Assembly (NCBI RefSeq): GCF_938018035.1
Contig: NZ_CALIJF010000180.1
Span: forward strand, 1 to 5,576
Source of the DNA: an uncultured Campylobacter sp.
GTDB lineage: Bacteria > Campylobacterota > Campylobacteria > Campylobacterales > Campylobacteraceae
DNA length: 5,576 nucleotides
Direction: 5' to 3'
Below, piece after piece: positions 1 through 5,409 of the stretch. Position 1 is the first letter of the stretch, and the number at the start of each line of letters is the position of its first letter. The translations under genes and the position numbers were made by a program. The notes under the pieces are model-generated. The model worked only from the letters and a program-made list of their open reading frames with translations, did no database searches and was not told the DNA's origin.

Positions 1-1009
1 ACTCGTTGTTTCCCGCGATCGTTTCGATTAGTTTGCGTTTGTTGCGGCGGTTGTAGAGCACCGACGAAAGGAGCGATAGCGCGATGAATAAGATCCCCAC
101 GGTGCCCGTTATAATCTCGCTTACTTCAAATTTCAGCTTGGCAAACATTATAAACGCCAAACACGCGATGGCGTAGTGCGCGCCGTGCTCCAGATAGGCA
201 AAGTGCGACAGCGTGCCGCGGGCGATGAGATACAGCGTGATGGAGCGCACGAACATCGCGCCGGCGCCGAGCCCTAGCATGATGATGAAGATATTATCGC
301 TTAGCGCAAACGCTCCGATCACGCCGTCGAAGCTAAAGCTCGCGTCTAGGGTTTCTAAATACAAAAAGCCCGCAAGGCCGTTTTTTACGCCGTCCGTGCC
401 GAAAAGGCGGTCGAAGCAGGAGATGAGCAGATAGAGCAGGATCGCACCGAAATACGCCGCACCGAGCGTCGCCGAAGCCGTTTTAGCGAGCAGCACGAGC
501 CCCGCGGCTAGAGCGATCAGCGTGGGCGCGTTTGGAATGCGCTTTAAAAATCGCACGAGCCCGTTATTTTCGATTATGCCCAGCCAGTGTAGCTCGCGCT
601 GCGCATCGAAGAAAAAATCGCAAAAGACCATCAGCAAAAACGCGCCGCCGAAAACGTAAATTTGCGCTTCGTTCTCGCTTAAAATTTCATGGTAGCGCTG
701 CGGCTGCTTAAGCGCCAGCACGAGGGTTTCCCAAAGACCCAGATGCGCGCTTGCGGCGACGATTAGCACGGGGAATAAAAACCTCATGCCAAAAACCGCG
801 ATCGGAATGCCCCAGAGGATAAATCTACTCTGCCACACCGGCGCCATATCTTTTAGTACTTTGGCATTGACTACGGCATTGTCGAAGCTGAGGCTGATTT
901 CCAGCGCGCACAAAAGCGCGCAGATATAAGCGGCACCCGCGCCGCCGATATAAAACGCGATAGCAAGCGCAATTAGGCTTACTACAAAAGAGGAGTAAAA
1001 ATATTTCAT
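1..1009 (-). CDS. DUF475/TerC-like integral membrane protein (C-terminus cut by window edge)
   Basis: The minus strand is open from the ATG at 1009-1007 to base 2, giving 336 residues without a stop. An AGGA Shine-Dalgarno sequence lies a few bases upstream of the ATG. The protein is very hydrophobic, with about eight or nine predicted membrane segments. It carries two related acidic motifs: LEISLSFDNAV around residues 36-46 and ETLDASFSFDGV around 219-230. This internal repeat of E-x-S-x-SFD(N/G) is the hallmark of the DUF475 branch of the TerC/LysE-type membrane family. TerC relatives export metal ions such as Mn2+ and the acidic motifs are thought to bind the ion; a metal-transport role here is inferred only. 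The basic tail (RRNKRK, about 321-326) suggests the C-terminus is close, since DUF475 proteins are usually about 340-370 residues. The neighbouring antiporter gene is divergent, so this is a separate transcription unit. Confidence is high for the family and low for the substrate. Confidence 0.5.
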   Translation of the reverse strand, partial: MKYFYSSFVVSLIALAIAFYIGGAGAAYICALLCALEISLSFDNAVVNAKVLKDMAPVWQSRFILWGIPIAVFGMRFLFPVLIVAASAHLGLWETLVLALKQPQRYHEILSENEAQIYVFGGAFLLMVFCDFFFDAQRELHWLGIIENNGLVRFLKRIPNAPTLIALAAGLVLLAKTASATLGAAYFGAILLYLLISCFDRLFGTDGVKNGLAGFLYLETLDASFSFDGVIGAFALSDNIFIIMLGLGAGAMFVRSITLYLIARGTLSHFAYLEHGAHYAIACLAFIMFAKLKFEVSEIITGTVGILFIALSLLSSVLYNRRNKRKLIETIAGNNE

Positions 1010-1035
1010 CGCTGTCCTAGCCGATTTTTTGCGCG

Positions 1036-1041
1036 ATTTTA
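1036..1041 (-). promoter_or_regulatory. candidate extended -10 for the DUF475 gene
   Basis: Read on the minus strand, TGCTAAAAT occupies 1044-1036, giving TAAAAT with an upstream TG. This fits the extended -10 common in Campylobacter sigma-70 promoters. It sits 27 bases upstream of the ATG, which leaves a leader of about 20 bases that contains the AGGA ribosome-binding site. No clear -35 is seen, as is usual in this genus. It is a sequence match only. Confidence 0.5.
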
Positions 1042-1064
1042 GCAAAATTTAGCCCTAAATTCTA

Positions 1065-1070
1065 TATAAT
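1065..1070 (+). promoter_or_regulatory. -10 box TATAAT of the antiporter gene
   Basis: A perfect TATAAT lies at 1065-1070, preceded by alternating T- and A-rich tracts typical of Campylobacter promoters. The start of transcription would fall near 1077, leaving a short leader with the AAAGG ribosome-binding site at 1086-1090. The possible TTG start at 1070-1072 overlaps this box and would lie upstream of the transcript start, which argues for translation starting at the ATG at 1097. Confidence 0.5.
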
Positions 1071-1096
1071 TGCAAAAATTCCAAAAAAGGCAAAAG

Positions 1097-2416
1097 ATGC
1101 TTACTAATCCCGTATTTATCAGTATCTGTGTGATGTGCGCGCTATGCTTGCTGAGGTGCAACGTAATGCTCGCGATCCTAATCGGCACGATATGCGCCGT
1201 GCTCTCAAGCAATATTCCGCTGGAAGATGCCATAAATTTATTCATAAACGGCAACCCCGAAAACGCCGGCAGCCTCGGCATGGGCGGAAATTTAGAAACC
1301 GCGCTTTCGTATCTGCTGCTAGGCGTCATCGCAAGCGCGATCTCAAAGACCAACTTAACGGCGATCTTGGTGCGCGCGGTGGCAAATTTAATCAGCGACA
1401 AAAAATACATCTTTATCTTTTCGATCGCCTTTTTTGCGTGCTTTTCACAAAATTTAATCCCCGTGCATATCGCCTTTATCCCGATTTTGATCCCGCCGTT
1501 AGTTAAGATCATGAACTCGTTAAAGATCGACCGCCGCGCCGTAGCGTGCGCGCTGACGTTCGGCCTGCAGACGCCGTATATGGCGCTGCCGCTGGGGTTT
1601 GGACTTATCTTTATGGGATTAATTGAAAAAAATATGAACGCAAACGGCATCGCAGTAAGCCTAAGCGACATATCGAGCGTGATGTGGCTAAGCGCAGTGC
1701 CGATGCTTGTGGGTCTCATCCTAGCCGTGATCTACTACCGCAAGCCGAGGGAGTATGCCGAAACTAAACAGAGCCTGGATGCGCATTTTAGCGAGCTTAA
1801 GATGGGTATGCGCGAATGGGGCGCGCTAGCGGGTATCGCGGTGTGCTTCGCCGTGCAAATTTGGATCAAATCCCTTCCGTTTGCCGCGCTTAGCGGAATT
1901 TTAGTAATGCTTGCGAGCAAGGGCATCAAGTGGGAAAAGCTTGATAACGTATTTGACGAGGGCGTGCATATGATGGGCTATATCGCGTTTTTGATGCTGA
2001 TCGCCGCAGGATACGGCACGATCTTAAAAGAAACCGGCGGCGTGAACGAGCTGGTGCACGTAGCGAGCACTTTAAGCGGCGGCAAGCTAGGCGGTGCGCT
2101 GCTGATGATCGGCATCGGACTGCTGGTGACGATGGGTATCGGCTCGAGCTTCGGCACGATCCCTATCATCGCTACGATATACTGCCCGCTAGCCGCGCAG
2201 CTGGGCTTTAGCACGGCGGCGACGATCTTTATCATCGGGGTGGCCGCGGGTATCGGCGATGCGGGCTCGCCTGCGAGCGATAGCACGCTCGGGCCTACCG
2301 TGGGGCTGAATATCGACGGCGAACATAGCCATATGTGGGATACCTGCGTGCCGACTTTTATTTTCTTTAATATCCCGCTAATCATATTCGGCATAGTCTT
2401 TTCGATGATGCTTTGA
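1097..2416 (+). CDS. Na+/H+ antiporter family (NhaC-like) membrane protein
   Basis: This 439-residue polytopic inner-membrane protein probably exchanges Na+ or an organic solute for protons. The N-terminal half (about residues 4-90) resembles the Na_H_antiport_2 domain and the rest the Na_H_antiporter domain of the YuiF/HI0325-type proteins. The strongest signature is GDAGSPASDSTLGPT at residues 387-401, followed by a GEHSHMWDT segment at 408-416. Both are characteristic of this group in my knowledge of the family. A hydrophilic loop at about 214-240 separates two membrane halves. The length matches full-length homologues. The ATG at 1097 was chosen because AAAGG (1086-1090) is well spaced; an in-frame TTG at 1070 would add nine residues but overlaps the -10 box. 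The gene stands alone between a divergent gene and a terminator-bearing spacer. Some relatives may be amino-acid antiporters, so the substrate is uncertain. The long antisense frames inside it are codon-bias shadows. Confidence 0.5.
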   Translation: MLTNPVFISICVMCALCLLRCNVMLAILIGTICAVLSSNIPLEDAINLFINGNPENAGSLGMGGNLETALSYLLLGVIASAISKTNLTAILVRAVANLISDKKYIFIFSIAFFACFSQNLIPVHIAFIPILIPPLVKIMNSLKIDRRAVACALTFGLQTPYMALPLGFGLIFMGLIEKNMNANGIAVSLSDISSVMWLSAVPMLVGLILAVIYYRKPREYAETKQSLDAHFSELKMGMREWGALAGIAVCFAVQIWIKSLPFAALSGILVMLASKGIKWEKLDNVFDEGVHMMGYIAFLMLIAAGYGTILKETGGVNELVHVASTLSGGKLGGALLMIGIGLLVTMGIGSSFGTIPIIATIYCPLAAQLGFSTAATIFIIGVAAGIGDAGSPASDSTLGPTVGLNIDGEHSHMWDTCVPTFIFFNIPLIIFGIVFSMML

Positions 2417-2447
2417 AATTTTATAAAATTTAGCCGCGCGGCGGTGC

Positions 2448-2483
2448 CCGTAAATTTATAAATTTACGGACGCAAATATTTTT
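2448..2483 (+). terminator. candidate terminator: 22-bp perfect palindrome after the antiporter gene
   Basis: Bases 2448-2469 form a perfect 22-bp palindrome with CCG/CGG ends and an AT-rich centre. About nine bases later a T-rich tract (ATTTTT, 2478-2483) follows. It begins 31 bases after the stop codon at 2416. As RNA it would make a 9-bp stem with a 4-base loop. The delayed T tract makes it an imperfect intrinsic terminator; it could act in both directions or be a protein-binding palindrome. Confidence 0.5.
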
Positions 2484-2489
2484 AAATTT

Positions 2490-2510
2490 AGCCGCGCGGC
2501 TTTGTTTTTA
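2490..2510 (+). terminator. second candidate terminator hairpin
   Basis: AGCCGCGCGGCT at 2490-2501 is a 12-bp palindrome directly followed by TTGTTTTT. The stem is short (four pairs with a GCGC loop) but GC-rich, and the T run is well placed. It may back up the palindrome just upstream to end the antiporter transcript. It also coincides with one copy of the intergenic repeat, so the terminator role is tentative. Confidence 0.5.
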
Positions 2511-2601
2511 AATTTGCCCGCGCGATTTCGTCGAAATTTATTTGCGCCGTTCGCGCGGTTTGCTTAAATTTAGCCGCTTTAAATTTAACCGCTCGCGGCG
2601 C

Positions 2602-2625
2602 GTTGATGAAAATCATTGCTAAAAT
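2602..2625 (+). promoter_or_regulatory. extended -10 overlapped by a Fur-box-like site
   Basis: TGCTAAAAT at 2617-2625 is an extended -10 about 45 bases upstream of the GTG start of the next gene. Immediately before and touching it, bases 2602-2620 match 13 of 19 positions of the classical Fur box (GATAATGATAATCATTATC) by hand alignment. The core ATGAAAATCATT differs at one position, and TGAT/ATCA form an inverted repeat. A repressor bound here would cover the promoter. Iron regulation is an inference, since Campylobacter Fur sites deviate from the enteric consensus. Confidence 0.5.
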
Positions 2626-2672
2626 TTGAAATTTCGCATAAAATTGGCGAAATTTCATAGCAAGGAGCGGTG

Positions 2673-3116
2673 GTGGAGCAAATTTATCCTTACGTGCAGA
2701 TCGTCCATCTCATCTGCGCCATTATCTTTTTGGGCTACATATTTTTCGACGTCGTGATTTTTTCGCGGCTTAAAAGCGCGCTGGGCGCGGATTTTAAGCG
2801 CGTTAAAAAAGCGATCGGCTCGCGTGCGATTAAAATCATGCCGGTTTGCCTTTTTACGCTGATAATCACCGGCGGAATGATGATGAGCCGCTGGGTCGGA
2901 AGCGCTAACGGCGGGTATTTCGGCACGCCGCTTCAAAAAATCTTTATGCTAAAAGCAGCGCTTGCGCTCATCATCGCCGTGTGCGTAGCGATAAATTTAA
3001 GCTGCCGCGCGATGGGAAGGCCTGCGCCTGAGTTTTTGCGAGCAAATATCCACAAAATCGCTTTTGTATTCGGATTCATCATCGTGCTTTGCGCTAAGCT
3101 GATGTTCGTAGTATGA
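2673..3116 (+). CDS. small four-helix CopD-like membrane protein
   Basis: This 147-residue protein is predicted to cross the membrane four times, at about residues 6-30, 53-72, 88-110 and 127-147. A histidine lies in the first helix (H12, in VQIVHLICAIIFLG) and another at the start of the fourth (H127, NIHK). A helix-embedded His in such a small four-helix protein resembles CopD-domain or HemJ-type proteins, where the histidines may bind haem or metal; I cannot tell which. Translation starts at a GTG: two GTG codons stand in tandem at 2670 and 2673, and AAGGAG at 2662-2667 is spaced five bases from the second and only two from the first, so 2673 is preferred. The start at 2670 would add one residue. 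The gene is monocistronic, downstream of a Fur-box-like promoter, which would fit a metal- or haem-related role. The membrane topology is solid; the function is a suggestion. Confidence 0.5.
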   Translation: MEQIYPYVQIVHLICAIIFLGYIFFDVVIFSRLKSALGADFKRVKKAIGSRAIKIMPVCLFTLIITGGMMMSRWVGSANGGYFGTPLQKIFMLKAALALIIAVCVAINLSCRAMGRPAPEFLRANIHKIAFVFGFIIVLCAKLMFVV

Positions 3117-3297
3117 TTTATGGCGCAAAATTTAGCGCTGGCGGCACACTTTTATCGCGGAATTCTGTAGCGTGGCAAAGATTTAATTTTGCTTGCTTTT
3201 GAATTTTGTCGTTTGCTAAAAATTTTAAAATTCCATTTTGCTGGGCGGGAGTAGAAATTTAAGAATTTTAAATTCCACTATGTCTGCGCTAAAGCGC

Positions 3298-3313
3298 GAA
3301 ATTTTAAAATTTC
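3298..3313. repeat. 16-bp perfect palindrome, copy 1
   Basis: GAAATTTTAAAATTTC is its own reverse complement and recurs exactly at 3366-3381. It is flanked on the left by AAAGCGC and on the right by ACTCC. It may be a DNA-bending or protein-binding element, or just the AAATTTT-rich background of this genome. Confidence 0.5.
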
Positions 3314-3365
3314 ACTCCTTTCTTGTGCTATTTTGCCAAATCCAACCTGCAAGATTTGATCTCAT

Positions 3366-3381
3366 GAAATTTTAAAATTTC
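3366..3381. repeat. 16-bp perfect palindrome, copy 2
   Basis: This is an exact second copy of the palindrome at 3298-3313, 68 bases downstream. Here the symmetry extends two further bases on each side (AT...AT), giving 20 bp over 3364-3383. Confidence 0.5.
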
Positions 3382-3562
3382 ATCGCGAGCTTTAAAGCGC
3401 TCATAAAATTTCTCACCCAATTCTGCAGCTTTAAAATTTCGTAAAATTCTAAAATTTTAAAAATTTTAAATTTTACCGCTAGGACGCGGATGAGAATTCT
3501 AAAAAACTCGCGCAAAATCGAAGCAAATAATGAAAAAGCGAATTTATTCGTCAACTTTACTT

Positions 3563-3600
3563 ATTATTTAATAATCGTTAAAGATATAAAAAGCTAAAAT
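3563..3600 (+). promoter_or_regulatory. candidate promoter region of the binding-protein array
   Basis: An operator-like inverted repeat, ATTATT-T-AATAAT (3563-3575), is followed by two possible -10 boxes: TATAAA at 3585-3590 and GCTAAAAT with TAAAAT at 3595-3600. Either would give a leader of about 100-120 bases before the ATG at 3711. No -35 at the proper spacing is visible, as is usual in Campylobacter. The palindrome could be a repressor site, but no regulator can be named. Confidence 0.5.
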
Positions 3601-3633
3601 TGCTTTTCGCCTGCGGACGAATTTAATGTCTGC

Positions 3634-3677
3634 TTGCCATTCGGGCGGGATTTTGAGGTTTCCTGTAGCCGTGGCAA
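3634..3677 (+). other. possible 5' leader hairpin
   Basis: TTGCCA-tt-CGG (3634-3644) can pair with CCG-TGGCAA (3669-3677): nine base pairs with a two-base bulge and a 24-base loop. It lies within the predicted leader of the first binding-protein gene and ends 23 bases before its ribosome-binding site. It may be a leader structure with a regulatory effect, or chance. No known riboswitch class was recognised. Confidence 0.5.
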
Positions 3678-3700
3678 TGGTTTTGAAATTATTTATGAGA

Positions 3701-3705
3701 AAGGA
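3701..3705 (+). promoter_or_regulatory. ribosome-binding site AAGGA of the first binding protein
   Basis: AAGGA lies five bases before the ATG at 3711 in a purine-rich stretch. It fixes the start that gives a complete signal peptide beginning MKKFLL. Confidence 0.5.
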
Positions 3706-3710
3706 AAAGG

Positions 3711-4520
3711 ATGAAGAAATTTCTCTTAAGTCTGCTCGTCGCAGCTTTGGCTAGTAGCGCGCTTTGCGCAAGATCGCTCTCCGAGATCAAAAGTAGCGGA
3801 GTGCTTAGAATAGGCGTTTATGACGCACAGCCGCCGTTTAGCAAGATAGAAGACGGCGTGCATCAGGGCTTTGAGGTCGATATGGCAAATGCCATCGCCA
3901 AAGATATGCTTCCATCAGGCGGAAAGGTGGAGTTTACCTCCGTGCTTGCAAATCAGCGTATAAAATTCCTACAAGAAGATAAGGTGGACGCAGTTATCGC
4001 AACTTTTACCGTAACTCCGGAGCGCGAGAAGCAGATCGATTTTACGACCCCATATTTTAGTGTCAATATAGGCATTTTAACCCGCATCGAAGATAAGATT
4101 AAATCCCTAAACGATTTACAAGATAAAACTATTTTAGTTCTTAGCGGCGGTATCGCAGAAACATACTTTGAAAAGCAAGGCTATAATATCGCCAGATGCG
4201 ATAACGCAAACGCCTGCTATAAGGCGCTAAAAGCCGGACAGGGCGACGGGTATGCCGACGATAACCTAGTCGTGCTGGCTTATCCGGTATTAGATAAAAA
4301 GGTTGAAGTAAATATCAAAAATTTAGGCGCTTCGGACTTCTTGGCCATCGGCGTAAAAAAAGGCAATTCGGAGCTTTTGGACTTCCTAAACGGCGAGCTA
4401 ATCAAGCTAAGCAAAGAGGGCTTTTTCAAAAATTCGTTCGATAATTTCATCGAGCCTTACTACAAAGGAACTGCAGAGAAAAAGTATTTCTTGCTGGACG
4501 ATCTTTATAGCTTGCTGTAA
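3711..4520 (+). CDS. periplasmic amino-acid-binding protein, cluster 3 (SBP_bac_3), copy 1
   Basis: This 269-residue solute-binding protein should deliver a polar amino acid, possibly cysteine or a related one by analogy with CjaA, to an ABC importer. A signal peptide (residues 1 to about 20, MKK then hydrophobic) ends in ALCA. The cysteine C19 is preceded by Leu, so it is not a good lipobox and the mature protein is probably soluble. The SBP_bac_3 domain covers about 28-250. TPEREKQIDF places R105 where the family binds the ligand carboxylate, and D184 in GYADDN aligns with the Asp that binds the amino group in HisJ. However, the usual GTT loop is replaced by GGI at 146-148, which contributes to the pocket in relatives. 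C163 and C169 form a CX5C pair that could make a disulfide. The tail KKYFLLDDLYSLL is shared with the next copy. The next gene starts after 21 bases. No transporter subunits are in view. Confidence 0.5.
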   Translation: MKKFLLSLLVAALASSALCARSLSEIKSSGVLRIGVYDAQPPFSKIEDGVHQGFEVDMANAIAKDMLPSGGKVEFTSVLANQRIKFLQEDKVDAVIATFTVTPEREKQIDFTTPYFSVNIGILTRIEDKIKSLNDLQDKTILVLSGGIAETYFEKQGYNIARCDNANACYKALKAGQGDGYADDNLVVLAYPVLDKKVEVNIKNLGASDFLAIGVKKGNSELLDFLNGELIKLSKEGFFKNSFDNFIEPYYKGTAEKKYFLLDDLYSLL

Positions 4521-4541
4521 TTTTAAAAAAAGGGGGACGCT

Positions 4542-5345
4542 ATGAAAAAGATAATCTTGGCGTTGATGCTGGCTGCGTGTTTGCTTCTTAGCAACACTTT
4601 GACTCAAATCAAAGAAAAAGGGGTTATTCGAATCGGTATAGATGGCTCGTCTCCGCCGTTTAGCGTCGCTAAAGCCGGCGAATATAGCGGCTTTGAGATA
4701 CTCTTAATCGAAGGGCTTGTTAAAGAAATTTTCGGTGATAAAGGCAGCAAGATACAATATGTCGTAACGGTAGGCGATGATCGTATAAAAGCGGTGCAGG
4801 ATAACAGAGTTGATTTGGATATCGCACTAATCTCGGTTACAAAAGAGCGCGAGAAGCTGGTAGATTTCTCCGATCCATACTTTAGCGTAAATATCGGCGT
4901 GCTAACTCGTAGCGACGATAATATCAGAAAGGTCTCCGATCTAAACGGAAAGACTATACTGGCGCAGCCCGGCACTACTGTGTTTGATTACTTTACGAAA
5001 CAGGGCTATAACGTAGTACCGTGTGCGAGCGCGAATGAATGCTTTAATGATCTAAAATCGGGTAAGGGCGACGGATACGGCGATGATAATCTACTTGTAT
5101 TTGCTTACGCTGTAGTCGACCGCAAAGTCGAAGTAAATATCAAGAATTTAGGCTCGACGGACTTCCTGGCCATCGCGGTGCAAAAGGGCAATACTGAGCT
5201 GCTTAACGCGGTAAATGCGGGACTAATTGAGCTAAGTAAAAAAGGTTTTTTTACAAAAATTTTTGATGAGAGTATTGAGCCTTTTTATAAAGGCACCGTC
5301 GATAAAAAGTATTTCTTGCTGGACGATCTTTACAGCTTGTTTTAA
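4542..5345 (+). CDS. periplasmic amino-acid-binding protein, cluster 3 (SBP_bac_3), copy 2
   Basis: This 267-residue paralogue of the preceding gene aligns without gaps over its last 165 residues, with about 60% identity by hand count; the N-terminal part is less alike. AGGGGGA (4531-4537) is a strong ribosome-binding site four bases before the ATG. The short leader has LMLAAC with C13 in an acceptable lipobox, so this copy may be a lipoprotein, although the hydrophobic run continues past the cysteine and a conventional signal-peptidase cut is also possible. Family ligand residues are present: R103 in VTKEREK, D182 in GYGDDN and the GTT loop at 144-146. Compared with copy 1, pocket-lining positions T98/F99 become L96/I97, so the ligand probably differs. 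C161 and C167 keep the CX5C pair. Close spacing and the absence of a terminator suggest co-transcription with copy 1. The substrate is unknown. Confidence 0.5.
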   Translation: MKKIILALMLAACLLLSNTLTQIKEKGVIRIGIDGSSPPFSVAKAGEYSGFEILLIEGLVKEIFGDKGSKIQYVVTVGDDRIKAVQDNRVDLDIALISVTKEREKLVDFSDPYFSVNIGVLTRSDDNIRKVSDLNGKTILAQPGTTVFDYFTKQGYNVVPCASANECFNDLKSGKGDGYGDDNLLVFAYAVVDRKVEVNIKNLGSTDFLAIAVQKGNTELLNAVNAGLIELSKKGFFTKIFDESIEPFYKGTVDKKYFLLDDLYSLF

Positions 5346-5409
5346 TTTAAAGTGGCGATGGATGGAATTCTATTCGCTGGCAAATTTTAGTAAAATTTAA
5401 AGGAATTTT

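Larger units (their letters stand above)
2426..2599. repeat. AAATTTA-(GC block) repeat cluster
   Basis: The spacer after the antiporter gene holds four copies of a mosaic unit, AAATTTA followed by (G/A)CCGC. A 17-bp version, AAATTTAGCCGCGCGGC, occurs exactly at 2426-2442 and again at 2484-2500. Shorter forms begin at 2566 (AAATTTAGCCGC) and 2581 (AAATTTAACCGC, followed by TCGCGGC). The GC block of the full copies is a 10-bp perfect palindrome. Other CGCGCGG strings occur between them. Such units may be a dispersed intergenic repeat of this genome; one window cannot show that. Confidence 0.5.
3117..3710. other. 594-bp intergenic region, AT-rich, no convincing gene
   Basis: No supported coding sequence was found on either strand. 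The only minus-strand frame of note (3554-3372, 60 codons) is a low-complexity F/I/L/K string read from AAATTTT repeats, without a good ribosome-binding site. The region contains many variants of AAATTTTAAAATT, two exact 16-bp palindromes, an A/T-rich stretch at 3430-3475, a candidate promoter near 3563-3600 and a potential leader hairpin at 3634-3677. It is long for a Campylobacter intergenic region, so a decayed gene or a small RNA remains possible but is not shown by the sequence. Confidence 0.5.

Noticed and set aside
213..434. Plus-strand open frame of 73 codons inside the DUF475 gene
   Set aside because: It lies fully opposite a well-supported membrane protein and has no recognisable domain.
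1070..1096. Upstream TTG start for the antiporter adding nine residues
   Set aside because: The TTG overlaps the TATAAT box and lacks a ribosome-binding site, whereas the ATG at 1097 has AAAGG at good spacing.
1039..1719. Minus-strand open frame of 226 codons opposite the antiporter gene
   Set aside because: It is antisense to a gene with clear family motifs and resembles no known protein. It is a shadow of the codon bias.
1978..2394. Minus-strand open frame of 138 codons opposite the antiporter C-terminus
   Set aside because: It is antisense to the conserved GDAGSPASDSTLGPT region; its Pro/Ser/Ile-rich composition is what reverse reading of that region gives.
3372..3554. Minus-strand open frame of 60 codons in the long spacer
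   Set aside because: It is a low-complexity F/I/L/K translation of AAATTTT repeats without a clear ribosome-binding site.
4527..4537. Poly-A/poly-G tract before copy 2 as a phase-variable switch
   Set aside because: The G run is only five bases, shorter than the usual phase-variable tracts of Campylobacter, and it lies outside a reading frame as part of the ribosome-binding site.
5391..5396. TAAAAT as a promoter for copy 3
   Set aside because: Transcription would start within a few bases of the ATG at 5410 and lose the ribosome-binding site.
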